Program-made: the position numbers and the translations under genes | Notes under the pieces: generated by a model | The model's database searches: none | What the model was told of the DNA's origin: nothing | What the model saw: the letters and a program-made list of their open reading frames with translations, nothing else | Part shown: piece by piece, positions 1 to 8,200 of the stretch | Numbering within the stretch: the stretch's first letter is position 1 | Layout of the letters: every line of letters begins with the position of its first letter | Assembly (NCBI GenBank): GCA_002869465.1 | Contig: PKSW01000198.1 | Coordinates: 1 to 9,185, forward strand | Length of the DNA: 9,185 nt | Direction of reading: 5' to 3' | From: Marinilabiliales bacterium | Lineage (GTDB): Bacteria; Bacteroidota; Bacteroidia; Bacteroidales; F082

Positions 1-1391
1 CATATTCCATTGTAAAGAAAGTACATGCCATGCTGCAATCCAGGGTGCATGTTTTTGGTTTGCAGGCGTTACAGAAAATATTTATCCAACTATTCCGGCG
101 CAGTGAAATCAGCCTGAAAGGTGAACCTTTAACCGGAATACAGATCATGGGTATGCTTGAAACACGAAATCTGGATTTTAGAAATATCATTCTGCTTTCA
201 GCCAATGAAGGCATACTTCCAAAAACAAGCGAATTCGAATCATTTATACCGTTTGATATTCGGCATGACAATAAATTACCCATGCCCAAAGATAAAAATG
301 ACATATTTACATATCATTTCTACAGGCTATTACAACGCGCCGAAAACATCACTATTCTGTATAATACCGATAGTGCTAAAATGGGGAGTGGTGAAAAAAG
401 CAGATTCCTCTTGCAACTGGAAAATGAGCTTGCAGAGGTCAATAAATCTATTCGTATAGTTCCATATATAACGAACATTGACATAGGACAAATACCTGAC
501 GAACAGAGCATTTCAATTCTAAAAAACAACAGCATCCTGCAATTGGTTTCGGAAAAAGCAAAAACAGGTTTTTCTGCATCCGCTTTAAATGTTTACAGAA
601 ACTGCTCCTTAAAATTCTATTTCAGGGAAATCCTCAAACTCAAAGAATCGGATAAAATTGAACCGGACATAGAGTTCAACGTGTTTGGAAACGCCATACA
701 TGACGTGCTGGAAAAAATTTATACGCCGTTTATTGACAAACCCATAAATCCTGAAAAACTGAAGGAAATGCTTCCTAAAGTTGATTCGATGCTGGATATG
801 GCTTTTAAAGCGAATTTCAATGGAGGTAATATTTCAACCGGTAAAAACCATTTAATATACGAAGTGGCCAAAAAATACATCACCCAGTTTTTAATGGCTG
901 AAATTGAGGATAGATCAACCCCCCTTAAACAAATTATCGGTTTGGAAGAAAAATTAGAGGTGATTCTTGATTTTGAAGATCAGGAAGTCAAATTGAAAGG
1001 TTATCTTGACCGGATTGAAAAACTGATTCAGAAAGATCACATACGCATAATCGATTATAAAACTGGAAAAGTCGAGCCCAGAGACCTGGCATTGAAAGAT
1101 TGGGAAGAATTTCCAGGCAAAGACAAAGACAAATTATTTCAATTACTTTTCTATGCGTATTTATATGAAAAGAAATATCAGCCAACACTTTCTCCTCAAC
1201 TTGGTATATATAGTTTGAGAATGCTTTCTTATGGATTAATCGAGCCAAAGTTGCCCGATGAAGAAAATTATTTTGAGGAATACTTAATGAACCTAATTTG
1301 TGAAATTTTCGATCCTTCCATTCAATTCGAACAAACAACAGACGAAAATATTTGCTCCTATTGCGATTACAGGGAAATCTGCAATAAATAA
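1..1391 (+). CDS. AddB-like helicase/nuclease, C-terminal part (PD-(D/E)XK, Fe-S nuclease domain); 5' end outside window
   Basis: This is the 3' part of a gene for a RecB/AddB-type DNA repair protein, expected to process double-strand DNA ends in the cytoplasm. The frame (first full codon at base 3) is open to the window edge, so the ATG at 30 is an internal Met and not the start. Residues below are numbered from that Met. Residues 35-62 (GIQIMGMLETRNLDF, then ILLSANEG) resemble the last helicase motifs of UvrD-like proteins. The nuclease domain follows: Cys192 in YRNC, His224 in GNAIHDVLE, Asp327 in GYLDRIE, and Asp342/Lys344 in IIDYKTGK. The end carries Cys442, Cys445 and Cys451. One upstream Cys plus a C-terminal three-Cys cluster is the AddB-type 4Fe-4S arrangement, and all four are present. 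It converges on the Nramp gene with 11 bases between the stop codons. The nuclease assignment is strong; the exact name (AddB or a Bacteroidota relative) is less certain because the N-terminal half is not visible. Confidence 0.88.
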   Translation, partial: YSIVKKVHAMLQSRVHVFGLQALQKIFIQLFRRSEISLKGEPLTGIQIMGMLETRNLDFRNIILLSANEGILPKTSEFESFIPFDIRHDNKLPMPKDKNDIFTYHFYRLLQRAENITILYNTDSAKMGSGEKSRFLLQLENELAEVNKSIRIVPYITNIDIGQIPDEQSISILKNNSILQLVSEKAKTGFSASALNVYRNCSLKFYFREILKLKESDKIEPDIEFNVFGNAIHDVLEKIYTPFIDKPINPEKLKEMLPKVDSMLDMAFKANFNGGNISTGKNHLIYEVAKKYITQFLMAEIEDRSTPLKQIIGLEEKLEVILDFEDQEVKLKGYLDRIEKLIQKDHIRIIDYKTGKVEPRDLALKDWEEFPGKDKDKLFQLLFYAYLYEKKYQPTLSPQLGIYSLRMLSYGLIEPKLPDEENYFEEYLMNLICEIFDPSIQFEQTTDENICSYCDYREICNK

Positions 1392-1402
1392 AAGCACTTC
1401 GT

Positions 1403-2668
1403 TTACATCAGAAAACGCCAGTAGATATAAATGATGGAGAAAATAGCAAAGAAAATGATCCCAATCCATGAAAGTGCCCTAAGGAATTTGCCAGGCCTTG
1501 ATTCCAGAGGCATATGTTCATCAGTAACCACTTTATAATTCAGCCATGCGAAAACAGGCGCCATTAAAAAAGATAAGGTGGTCGCCAGAGTTACCATATG
1601 CACCATTGATTTTGCCGCAAATGCCAGTATGAATGCAGCTCCTGTAATAATAAAAAAATACCAGAACCATCGTAACTTATCTTTATTCCTGAATTTCTTC
1701 CATACCCCAGGCAAAATATACGCAACAATGGGATTCATCACTCTCGAATAAGCATCCAAAACCGTAATGGTAGTTGACAACATGGTTGTGAGTGCAGCCA
1801 TCGAAATAATCCAGTAGGACCATCTGCCAATGCTGTTTGTATAAATACTTATCAGTTGGCCGGCGAACTATACCCCATTTGATGACAATGTTTCGCCAGT
1901 TCCTGACATGACCAGTGCGCCCAAAGCTAAAAACCCCAAAGCCAGTATGGCCGTTCCTATGTATCCAATTTTAAATTCCAGCAATACATTCTTCATTTGG
2001 GGTGTATAACCCAACTCTTTATTTTTTTCCAGGTTCCAAATCGAAGACCAAACAGAGACATCAATCGGCGCTGGCATCCAGCCAATAAAAGCTATAAGAA
2101 AGAAAATATCTGTTAAACTTGTCCAGTTAAAACGTTGGATCACATCCCGTGAAATTTCACCTTGAACCCCTATAGCTGCAAAAACTGCAACAATCGTTGA
2201 AAGGGCAAGAAGAACGATAATAAATTTTATAACTTTATCCAAAGCATTATATTTTCCTGATATCAGGAACACGGCTGAACCAATTAAAACAATCACACAT
2301 AAGGTCGTAATTTGGATGGTGATGTTAAATATGTAGGCCATTAAGCCAACCGTAACTACCGTTACCGCAGCCTGAACAATAAACATGGACATTATTGTCA
2401 ATATGGCAAAAACTACCACAGCCCATTTACCTATCCGGTGGTAACCGTCAACCAATGAGGCGCCTGTAGCTGTGGCATAACGCGGGCCAAACTCAAAAAA
2501 AGGATATTTCAGGAAATTTGCTACTATTAGCACCCAAACCAAGTCGAAATTAAACATGGCACCAGCCCTGGTTGATTGCACCAAGTGCGAAACGCCTATG
2601 GCCGCACCTGCATAGAGTAGTCCAGGTCCGGTGATTCTAAGAAATCTTTTAAATGCCTGACGATTCAT
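1403..2668 (-). pseudogene. Nramp-family metal ion transporter, interrupted by one in-frame TAG
   Basis: This polytopic inner-membrane protein resembles the Nramp (Mn/Fe/divalent cation) family. The frame runs from ATG (2666-2668) to TAA (1403-1405) and would give about 420 residues, the usual family length. A TAG at 1868-1870 replaces codon 267. Homology-like sequence continues in the same frame on both sides (LSSNGV, stop, FAGQLISIYTNSIG), so there is no frameshift. The N-terminal opening GPGLLYAGAAIG aligns with Nramp TM1, but the metal-binding DPGN is GVSH here (residues 25-28). In TM6 the usual MPH is MPA (198-200). The substrate may therefore differ from Mn/Fe. Translation could restart at an ATG at 1799-1801, but that would yield only a few helices. 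The gene starts 5 bases after the stop of the secreted nuclease/phosphatase-like gene and is probably cotranscribed with it. The stop may be a true mutation (for example GAG to TAG), a sequencing error, or a read-through site. Confidence 0.8.
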
Positions 2669-2673
2669 GGCAA

Positions 2674-3696
2674 TTAGTCTCTCTTAATTACATCTACAAA
2701 GATGGGTAAATGATCACTAATCCCACCATTATATTTAAAGCCAACATTGGTTCTGAATGGTTTAACTCCCAAAAACTTCTCATCCTTTTCCAGCAGAAAA
2801 CCAGCATCAAAAATGGTAGCCTTATTGTCCTTGATATATAAACCGCTATCGCTAATTGTGAGAGATTCAGAAACGATGGCTTGGTCGAAGTAGCTCCAGT
2901 TTCCTTGGTATTTCAATGTTCCCTTCACATCTTTATTTGTATTACTATACGGAAGTTGTTTTAACATGCCAGTGACATCGTTAGTTAAATATTGAATGCT
3001 TTGATCCGTAGGATTGTCATTAAAATCGCCCATACAAAGGATGTAAGCTTCAGGGTTTACGAAAGTAATGGAATCGATGGACTTTTTTAATTGCTCGGCC
3101 GCCAACAGTCTGTAATCCTTTGACTCAAGAAGTCCTCTGTACCTGGATGTCCAGTGATTATAAAATAGATGGATCGTATCCGTATCAAGCAACCCCTTCA
3201 AATATATGATATCCCTTGTTTTAAAAGCAGTGTCAAGCGGAGTGCTAATTTGAATCTGCTCAGCATGAATCAAAAGGAAAAGGTCAGCATTGTATAAAAC
3301 ACCTGTTTCAATGCCTCTGAAGTCTTCAGACTCGAAATGAACGATCTGATAATTCTCAAATTTAAACGGGGTTTTTTCTATCAGCTCATATAGCACCAAA
3401 TAATTTTCAATTTCTGCCAGGCCAACTACTGTTAATGGCTTCCAGCCCGAAATAGCGGCAAGAGTTTTATATATATCATTTCGCTTTTTCTCATATTTTT
3501 TATAGCTCCAGTGCAAATTGCCCTCGTATGTAAATTCATTGTATTCCCGAGTTGAATCAACATATGGATCGAAAAAATTTTCAACATTGTAAAATACAAT
3601 TCTGTTGACTTTATCATTTTGGGAAGATAATGACTCCTGTGAATGGGAAATCCCTGAATAAAATAGAATAAGAATGACACCAATAACTTTCTGCAT
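2674..3696 (-). CDS. Secreted endonuclease/exonuclease/phosphatase (EEP) family protein
   Basis: This is an exported metal-dependent phosphoesterase of the EEP superfamily (DNase I, sphingomyelinase and inositol phosphatase fold). I chose the ATG at 3694-3696. A TTG two codons upstream is possible but less likely. The resulting 340-residue protein opens with a hydrophobic signal peptide (residues 1-20, ending SGISHSQ). EEP motifs appear in order: FYNVENFFD (Asn37, metal region), GLAEIEN (Glu95, metal ligand), YNHWTSRYRG (His181, catalytic), MGDFNDNP (Asp224/Asn226) and ISDHLPI (Asp328/His329). All the expected catalytic residues are present. Export suggests a role in nucleic acid or phosphodiester scavenging in the envelope, though the substrate cannot be read from sequence. 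It is the first gene of a two-gene unit with the Nramp-like transporter (5-base gap). A secreted phosphoesterase with a membrane transporter would fit nutrient acquisition, but that is inference. No clear Shine-Dalgarno is present, as is common in Bacteroidota. Confidence 0.88.
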   Translation of the reverse strand: MQKVIGVILILFYSGISHSQESLSSQNDKVNRIVFYNVENFFDPYVDSTREYNEFTYEGNLHWSYKKYEKKRNDIYKTLAAISGWKPLTVVGLAEIENYLVLYELIEKTPFKFENYQIVHFESEDFRGIETGVLYNADLFLLIHAEQIQISTPLDTAFKTRDIIYLKGLLDTDTIHLFYNHWTSRYRGLLESKDYRLLAAEQLKKSIDSITFVNPEAYILCMGDFNDNPTDQSIQYLTNDVTGMLKQLPYSNTNKDVKGTLKYQGNWSYFDQAIVSESLTISDSGLYIKDNKATIFDAGFLLEKDEKFLGVKPFRTNVGFKYNGGISDHLPIFVDVIKRD

Positions 3697-3955
3697 GTCC
3701 AAATTTATTAAAAAACACGTTTCACAATTTTTTATTGAGCGTTATTATTACAGGCGTATTGTAACATAGTAGGGATTCCTACGTAAATTAAGTGATAATA
3801 ATAAAGAGTAAAATTTATTTAAAATGAATCCGTAAAGTCATACGACCCTATTTAACTGATATTCAATCTATTTGAAAATTCCACAAATTGGAAAAAGAAA
3901 AATAAATTGAAAGGGGGGTATAATTTTACATTAATCTGGTACTAATAATTGAACA
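3697..3955. promoter_or_regulatory. Divergent intergenic region with candidate regulatory palindromes
   Basis: This AT-rich spacer of about 260 bases lies between the leftward EEP gene and the rightward sigma factor gene, so it should hold both promoters. Visible elements are a short palindrome GTAGG-GATT-CCTAC at 3769-3782, an inverted repeat TTCCA-CAAAT-TGGAA at 3879-3893 (about 63 bases before the sigma factor start), and a TATAAT at 3919-3924 just after a run of six G. TCTATTTG at 3867-3874 differs at one position from the Bacteroidota -7 consensus TAnnTTTG, but it has no clear TTTG partner at -33. None of these is a confident promoter. If the sigma factor is autoregulated, the 3879-3893 repeat is the best candidate site. 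No coding sequence was recognised here. Confidence 0.4.
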
Positions 3956-4540
3956 GTGGCAAAGTTCTCGACTGAAAGAATCCTTGCTGGTATAGTTGAA
4001 AACGATAGAATCGTTATTCAATACGTGTATGACAAGTACTTTGCGTCAATCAAAAGCTATGTATTAAAGCATGGCGGAAGCGAAACCGATGCATGGGATG
4101 TTTTTCAGGATAGTTTGATGGTTGTGTATGAGCAGGCACGAACGGGGGACTTGATCTTAAAAAATACTTTTATAACTTATTTTTACAGCGTTTGTAAATA
4201 TAGGTGGTTGAAACAGCTAAGAGATAGTTCGCCAAGTCAACACGAGGAGTTTGAGTATAAAAACGAAACAGAATTATACGGTTACAACAATTATGTTGTA
4301 CAACTGGACGAAGAACTCGAACAAGAAGAACGTGTTAGATTATATCAGGAGAACTTCTTAAAGCTTAGCAAAGAATGTCAGAAACTGTTTAAGTTGCTCG
4401 CAAAGGGCTTAACAACAAAAGAGATAACTGAAGAGTTAAATTATAAATCAACAGGCTTCACTTATAAAAAAAGAAGACTTTGTAAAGAACAACTGCTCAA
4501 AAAAATAAAAGAGAATAATGACAATACGCTAAAACTGTAA
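3956..4540 (+). CDS. RNA polymerase sigma factor, sigma-70 family (ECF-like)
   Basis: This 194-residue two-domain sigma factor directs RNA polymerase to an alternative promoter set. Region 2 covers about residues 20-90, including YDKYFASIKSYVLKHGG and the motif DAWDVFQDSLMVVYE (45-59), a good match to the ECF region 2 core-binding helix. An acidic linker (96-127) follows. Region 4 lies at about 128-185, with a helix-turn-helix near GLTTKEITEELNYKS (151-165) and a basic end (KKRRLCKEQLLKK). There is no N-terminal region 1.1 and no long C-terminal extension. The start is GTG at 3956: an in-frame TGA sits at 3950-3952 and the next in-frame Met is inside region 2, so no ATG start is possible. The next gene begins 5 bases after the stop, so the two should be cotranscribed and probably translationally coupled. 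I recall this subgroup paired with membrane TPR proteins and TPR-CHAT proteins in Bacteroidota. The promoters it recognises are unknown. Confidence 0.88.
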   Translation: MAKFSTERILAGIVENDRIVIQYVYDKYFASIKSYVLKHGGSETDAWDVFQDSLMVVYEQARTGDLILKNTFITYFYSVCKYRWLKQLRDSSPSQHEEFEYKNETELYGYNNYVVQLDEELEQEERVRLYQENFLKLSKECQKLFKLLAKGLTTKEITEELNYKSTGFTYKKRRLCKEQLLKKIKENNDNTLKL

Positions 4541-4545
4541 AAAAA

Positions 4546-5211
4546 ATGAAACCAGATAGCAAACATATGATCAGTAATAATTTCCCGGAAAGCGATTTCT
4601 TCGGTGCCATTCAGGATGAGCACAAAATGGCTTTGAGGGAAACATTACTCGATTTGCATTACAAAGAATCCCAGAATAATAACAAGTATGTAATCAGTAT
4701 CATGTCATGGAAAGTTCAATCAATTGCGGCATCAATTGCAATTTTCCTGCTGGTTGGAGCTAGTTTCTTATTTAACATGAACGATTCAATGACCAACGAA
4801 GAAATATTTGGTCAGTACTATACAACTGAAAATTCTATTTTAACTGTCAGATCAAACACCGCAGCTGAATACAGCCCGGTAAATGATGGCTTAAAATATT
4901 TTGATCAGCAGAATTATGAAAAGGCGTTATATGCTTTTGAATTAGCTCCTGAAAATGTGGTGGCAAAATTATATGCCGGATTTTCGTACATGGAACTTCA
5001 ACAATACGATCAGGCAATTGAAAAGTTTAAAAATATAATAGATCAAAAAGACAATTTATTCATTGACCAGGCTGAGTGGAACCTCGGGTTGTGTTATATC
5101 ATTACAAATAATACAGACCAGGCTAAAGAAATATTAGCGCAAATCACTAATAGTAATACGATTTATAACATCAGGGCCCAACAACTCTTAGAGGATATGG
5201 GAAACAATTAA
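4546..5211 (+). CDS. Single-pass membrane TPR protein, candidate anti-sigma partner
   Basis: This is a 221-residue membrane protein of unassigned function. Residues 1-56 form a hydrophilic N-terminal segment predicted to be cytoplasmic. Residues 57-76 (IAASIAIFLLVGASFLF) form one transmembrane helix. The rest is probably periplasmic and has about three tetratricopeptide repeats: 111-135 (GLKYFDQQNYEKALYAFE), 139-165 (AKLYAGFSYMELQQYDQAIEKF) and 174-201 (DQAEWNLGLCYIITNNTDQAKEIL). It starts at ATG 4546, five A residues after the sigma factor stop; Met8 is a less likely alternative. Coupling to a sigma gene plus the cytoplasm/TM/periplasm layout is what an anti-sigma factor looks like. However, there is no zinc-type HxxxCxxC anti-sigma motif, so the role is inferred from context only. 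The periplasmic TPRs could bind the TPR-CHAT protein encoded convergently downstream. Alternatively it may be a plain envelope scaffold protein. Confidence 0.8.
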   Translation: MKPDSKHMISNNFPESDFFGAIQDEHKMALRETLLDLHYKESQNNNKYVISIMSWKVQSIAASIAIFLLVGASFLFNMNDSMTNEEIFGQYYTTENSILTVRSNTAAEYSPVNDGLKYFDQQNYEKALYAFELAPENVVAKLYAGFSYMELQQYDQAIEKFKNIIDQKDNLFIDQAEWNLGLCYIITNNTDQAKEILAQITNSNTIYNIRAQQLLEDMGNN

Positions 5212-5252
5212 TCAATACGTCATTAAACAGACGTGAAGAACAAGCAAGCAGA

Positions 5253-5292
5253 GAAGCGGAAAAACTTATATAGTTTTTCCGCTTCTTTTTTT
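5253..5292 (+). terminator. Rho-independent terminator of the sigma factor/TPR unit
   Basis: A perfect 13-bp stem (GAAGCGGAAAAAC at 5253-5265 with GTTTTTCCGCTTC at 5273-5285) encloses a 7-base loop, and seven T residues follow at 5286-5292. It lies about 40 bases after the stop of the membrane TPR gene and points rightward. The complementary strand has no T-tract after the hairpin, so it should not terminate the leftward gene equally well. The TAA stop of the leftward TPR-CHAT gene (5266-5268) lies in the loop, so the right arm and T-tract encode the last residues of that protein. A weaker inverted repeat, ACGTC/GACGT (5217-5234), precedes it. Confidence 0.85.
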
Positions 5293-8200
5293 ATGTCGTA
5301 TAATGAGCCAAAGAATAAGAGTAGTAAGGATCAAAATTCCCAAAGCCCCAAATGAATATATAAAAGGAAGCTTACTGTTTTTAATAGGCTGCGTATCGCC
5401 GGTAACAATATAAGCTGACCAGTAAAATGGATGCGTGCTGTAATCAGGCGAGTCTTTTAAGAATTCCAACTTGGCTTTTTGTAAAGCAACATCTTTAGCA
5501 TCGCCCCTGGTCAAATTCCTATAGTACCTCGTCATAATATCAGAACCACTCTTGTCCTGCACTTCCCATAGTGTCATCACAATGGAAGGAACACCGGCAT
5601 ATATAAAACCGCGGGCCAGACTCATGATACCTTCACCGCTGCGAAGTATTCCGGTTCCGGTATTACAGGCACTTAATGTGACCATGGAAGCATTGAGCAC
5701 CAGATCATAAATTTCGTAAGTACTAAGAAAACTAGTTGAAGTATCTTTTTTTGTTTCTGAAAATACGAGCTTTGAAAACATAGGCACTGAATCATTGATC
5801 ATGGCATGCATAGCCAGATGAATTACATTATAATTTCCGGCCTTTTTAATAAAGTTCGATTTGGTGGCATCATTTCCCAGGAATAACTTACCGCCCCACA
5901 TCTCTTCTATACTGATCACTTCATGTTTCGAATTCGGCAGATTCTCAAATATAAGATTCCTGGTTTGAGAAGGATTTTCATTGTCCTGGCCATAATCAGG
6001 TGCAAAAGCAATAAGCTCATGATTATTAACTGCTTCTTTCTTCACGAAATATGGATTGTACTTCAATGTAGAGGAATAAGAATATGAAACAGGAAATTCA
6101 TTCAATAAATAGGGCATGGACTTAAAGGTCAATTCCTCTGGATGTTCCGTTGTGCGGGCTAAAATCTCAAAAGGTAAATAACCCAATACACCATCAGGAA
6201 TAATAATTAATTTCTTTTCTTTAACAAAATGGCAAACTGGTTCAATGAGTTGCTTCCATAATATATTTGAATATTCATAAAATTGCCGGATCTCTGACTT
6301 TCTGAATTCAGAAATATCAACATCCTTAACTGTTAGCAAATAATTAAGCGAATTCCAGAATGTTGTATCAATTCGCGTATCACGTATCGTAATTCCATTC
6401 TTCGTAATAGCATAAATGTAAATTGCGGAATCAGCTATTTCATATTCAATGATGGCTTCGTCATCTCCTATCTTTTCAATAAGAAGCGGTAATTGAATGG
6501 TTGACCTGTCATATTTCAAAGCATAATACTTTGGGTAGTTTTCTTCCAGGTTATCAACCAAACTATCATGCTCCAGCAATAAGCTCAGCAATTTTGTTTC
6601 AAAAAATGAGATTTTATCAATAGCCGGGTATTGCTTTTGCTTTTCATCAGCTAGTAATTGCCGCAAACCATTAATTTCTTCATTCAACTGCTTTTCAAGT
6701 TGCATGATATTTGCAGGAACATCCGAAGATTTTAATGCGTTCAGGTTTCTGACCGACGCCAGCAAAACAGCAGATTTGCTCCGCTCCATATAATTAAACA
6801 CCTCCTGCAGGTAATCATTTTTTTCACTTAAACGGTTTTGCTCATATGAGATTTCAATAGCCAGGTTGTAAGAAGGCTTCAATTGTTCAAATAACAACAA
6901 TTTACTTTCTTTATCCAGTTTGCTGATCACCTGCTCCATCCGTTCCAGGATCATTTTAATATCTCGACTTCCGGCTTCCAGAAATTCAGGGTTGTTTGTT
7001 TCCGTGTATTTTTTGTAATAAGCTCTGGCCCTGCCTATATAAGATTCGGCAAACCTGACTTCATTATACGTTTCAATATTTGAACCACTGCTGTCCGACG
7101 CATCATTCCATATGCTGATGGCATCATTAAAATAGCGCAATGACGAATCAATAGAATTTGTTGCTAAATAATAATATCCCAGTCGCGACAAAATACGTGC
7201 ATAAGCGGCAGCGTTTTGTCCAAAACTATTTGTAATGAATTCTGCAGCCTGGAGATAATACTTTTTGCTTTCAGCAAATTGGTCTTTCTTAAGTAAAAAG
7301 TTGGCAAACTCAATATACAGGTTTATCTTTTTAATGGAACTGACTTTTCCTTCTTCTTCCAGGTCAATGGCTCTATTGAAATTTATCAACGCATTTTCCT
7401 CATCATTTTTAGCGATATAAGCCTGTGTTAAATTGGAATAAAGCAGCCATTTTAATTCATCAGGAGGTTCGTATTCCAAACCTATATGGCAATATTGAAT
7501 GGCCTGATCATATTGATCTATTTTTAAATTGACTGCAGCTAAATTTCCAACGGCTCTTGATATCCGGTCCTCCGCGTTATTATTCTGACTGTATATTTCA
7601 AGTGCTTTTTTATAGTAGAGTTCCGCTTTCTTAAAATCATAGTTAAAATAAGCGTTCAGACCCTTATTTAAATTAATGTCAGAAATTCTCAAATAATCCG
7701 AACCGTATTTCTTTTGAAAAATAATTTCACCTTTATTTAAGTAACTATTTCCCTCTTCGAATTTACCATTCAATGTTGCTAATGCTCCATAGTTTAGATA
7801 AAATCTTGCGATTAGTAAACTGTCAACTTTCAGTCCGATCGAGTCCAATACCATGCGGGTGGTATCAAAATAATTGAAAGCTAGGTCATATTTACCCTGC
7901 ACAGCTTCAACAATACCTATATTCAAATATGAATCGAAAAGATGGGGGCCCCATAAACCATTTTTAACCAGGATTCCAGCGGACATTTTGTAATATATAT
8001 TCGCTTTCCGATAATCACGCATCTGGAAATAAGCGATCCCGATGTAATTGTAGGTTTTTGATAAGGATTTGTGATGTTCATCAAAAGTCTGAATTTTTAA
8101 CTGGATACTTTTTAATAAAGAATCTATTCCCTGGATATTGTGCTGCTGGTCAACTAATATCTTTCCATAAATATGAAGTAATTCTGCATAAATGGAATCA

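Noticed and set aside
157..1338. Open frames on both strands overlapping the AddB-like gene (157-459 +, 320-535 -, 988-1338 -)
   Set aside because: They lie wholly inside a gene with clear motifs, and their translations show no recognisable domain or sensible composition.
1392..1402. Terminator between the convergent AddB-like and Nramp genes
   Set aside because: Only a weak CGTTT/AAACG pairing is visible nearby with no T-tract; not enough to call.
1799..1801. A separate short membrane protein gene starting at the ATG downstream of the TAG in the Nramp gene
   Set aside because: The sequence between the TAG and this ATG continues the Nramp frame, so it is the 3' part of the broken gene and not an independent one.
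3432..3683. 83-codon minus-strand open frame inside the EEP gene
   Set aside because: It is an alternative frame of a gene with all EEP catalytic motifs; no independent coding signal was seen.
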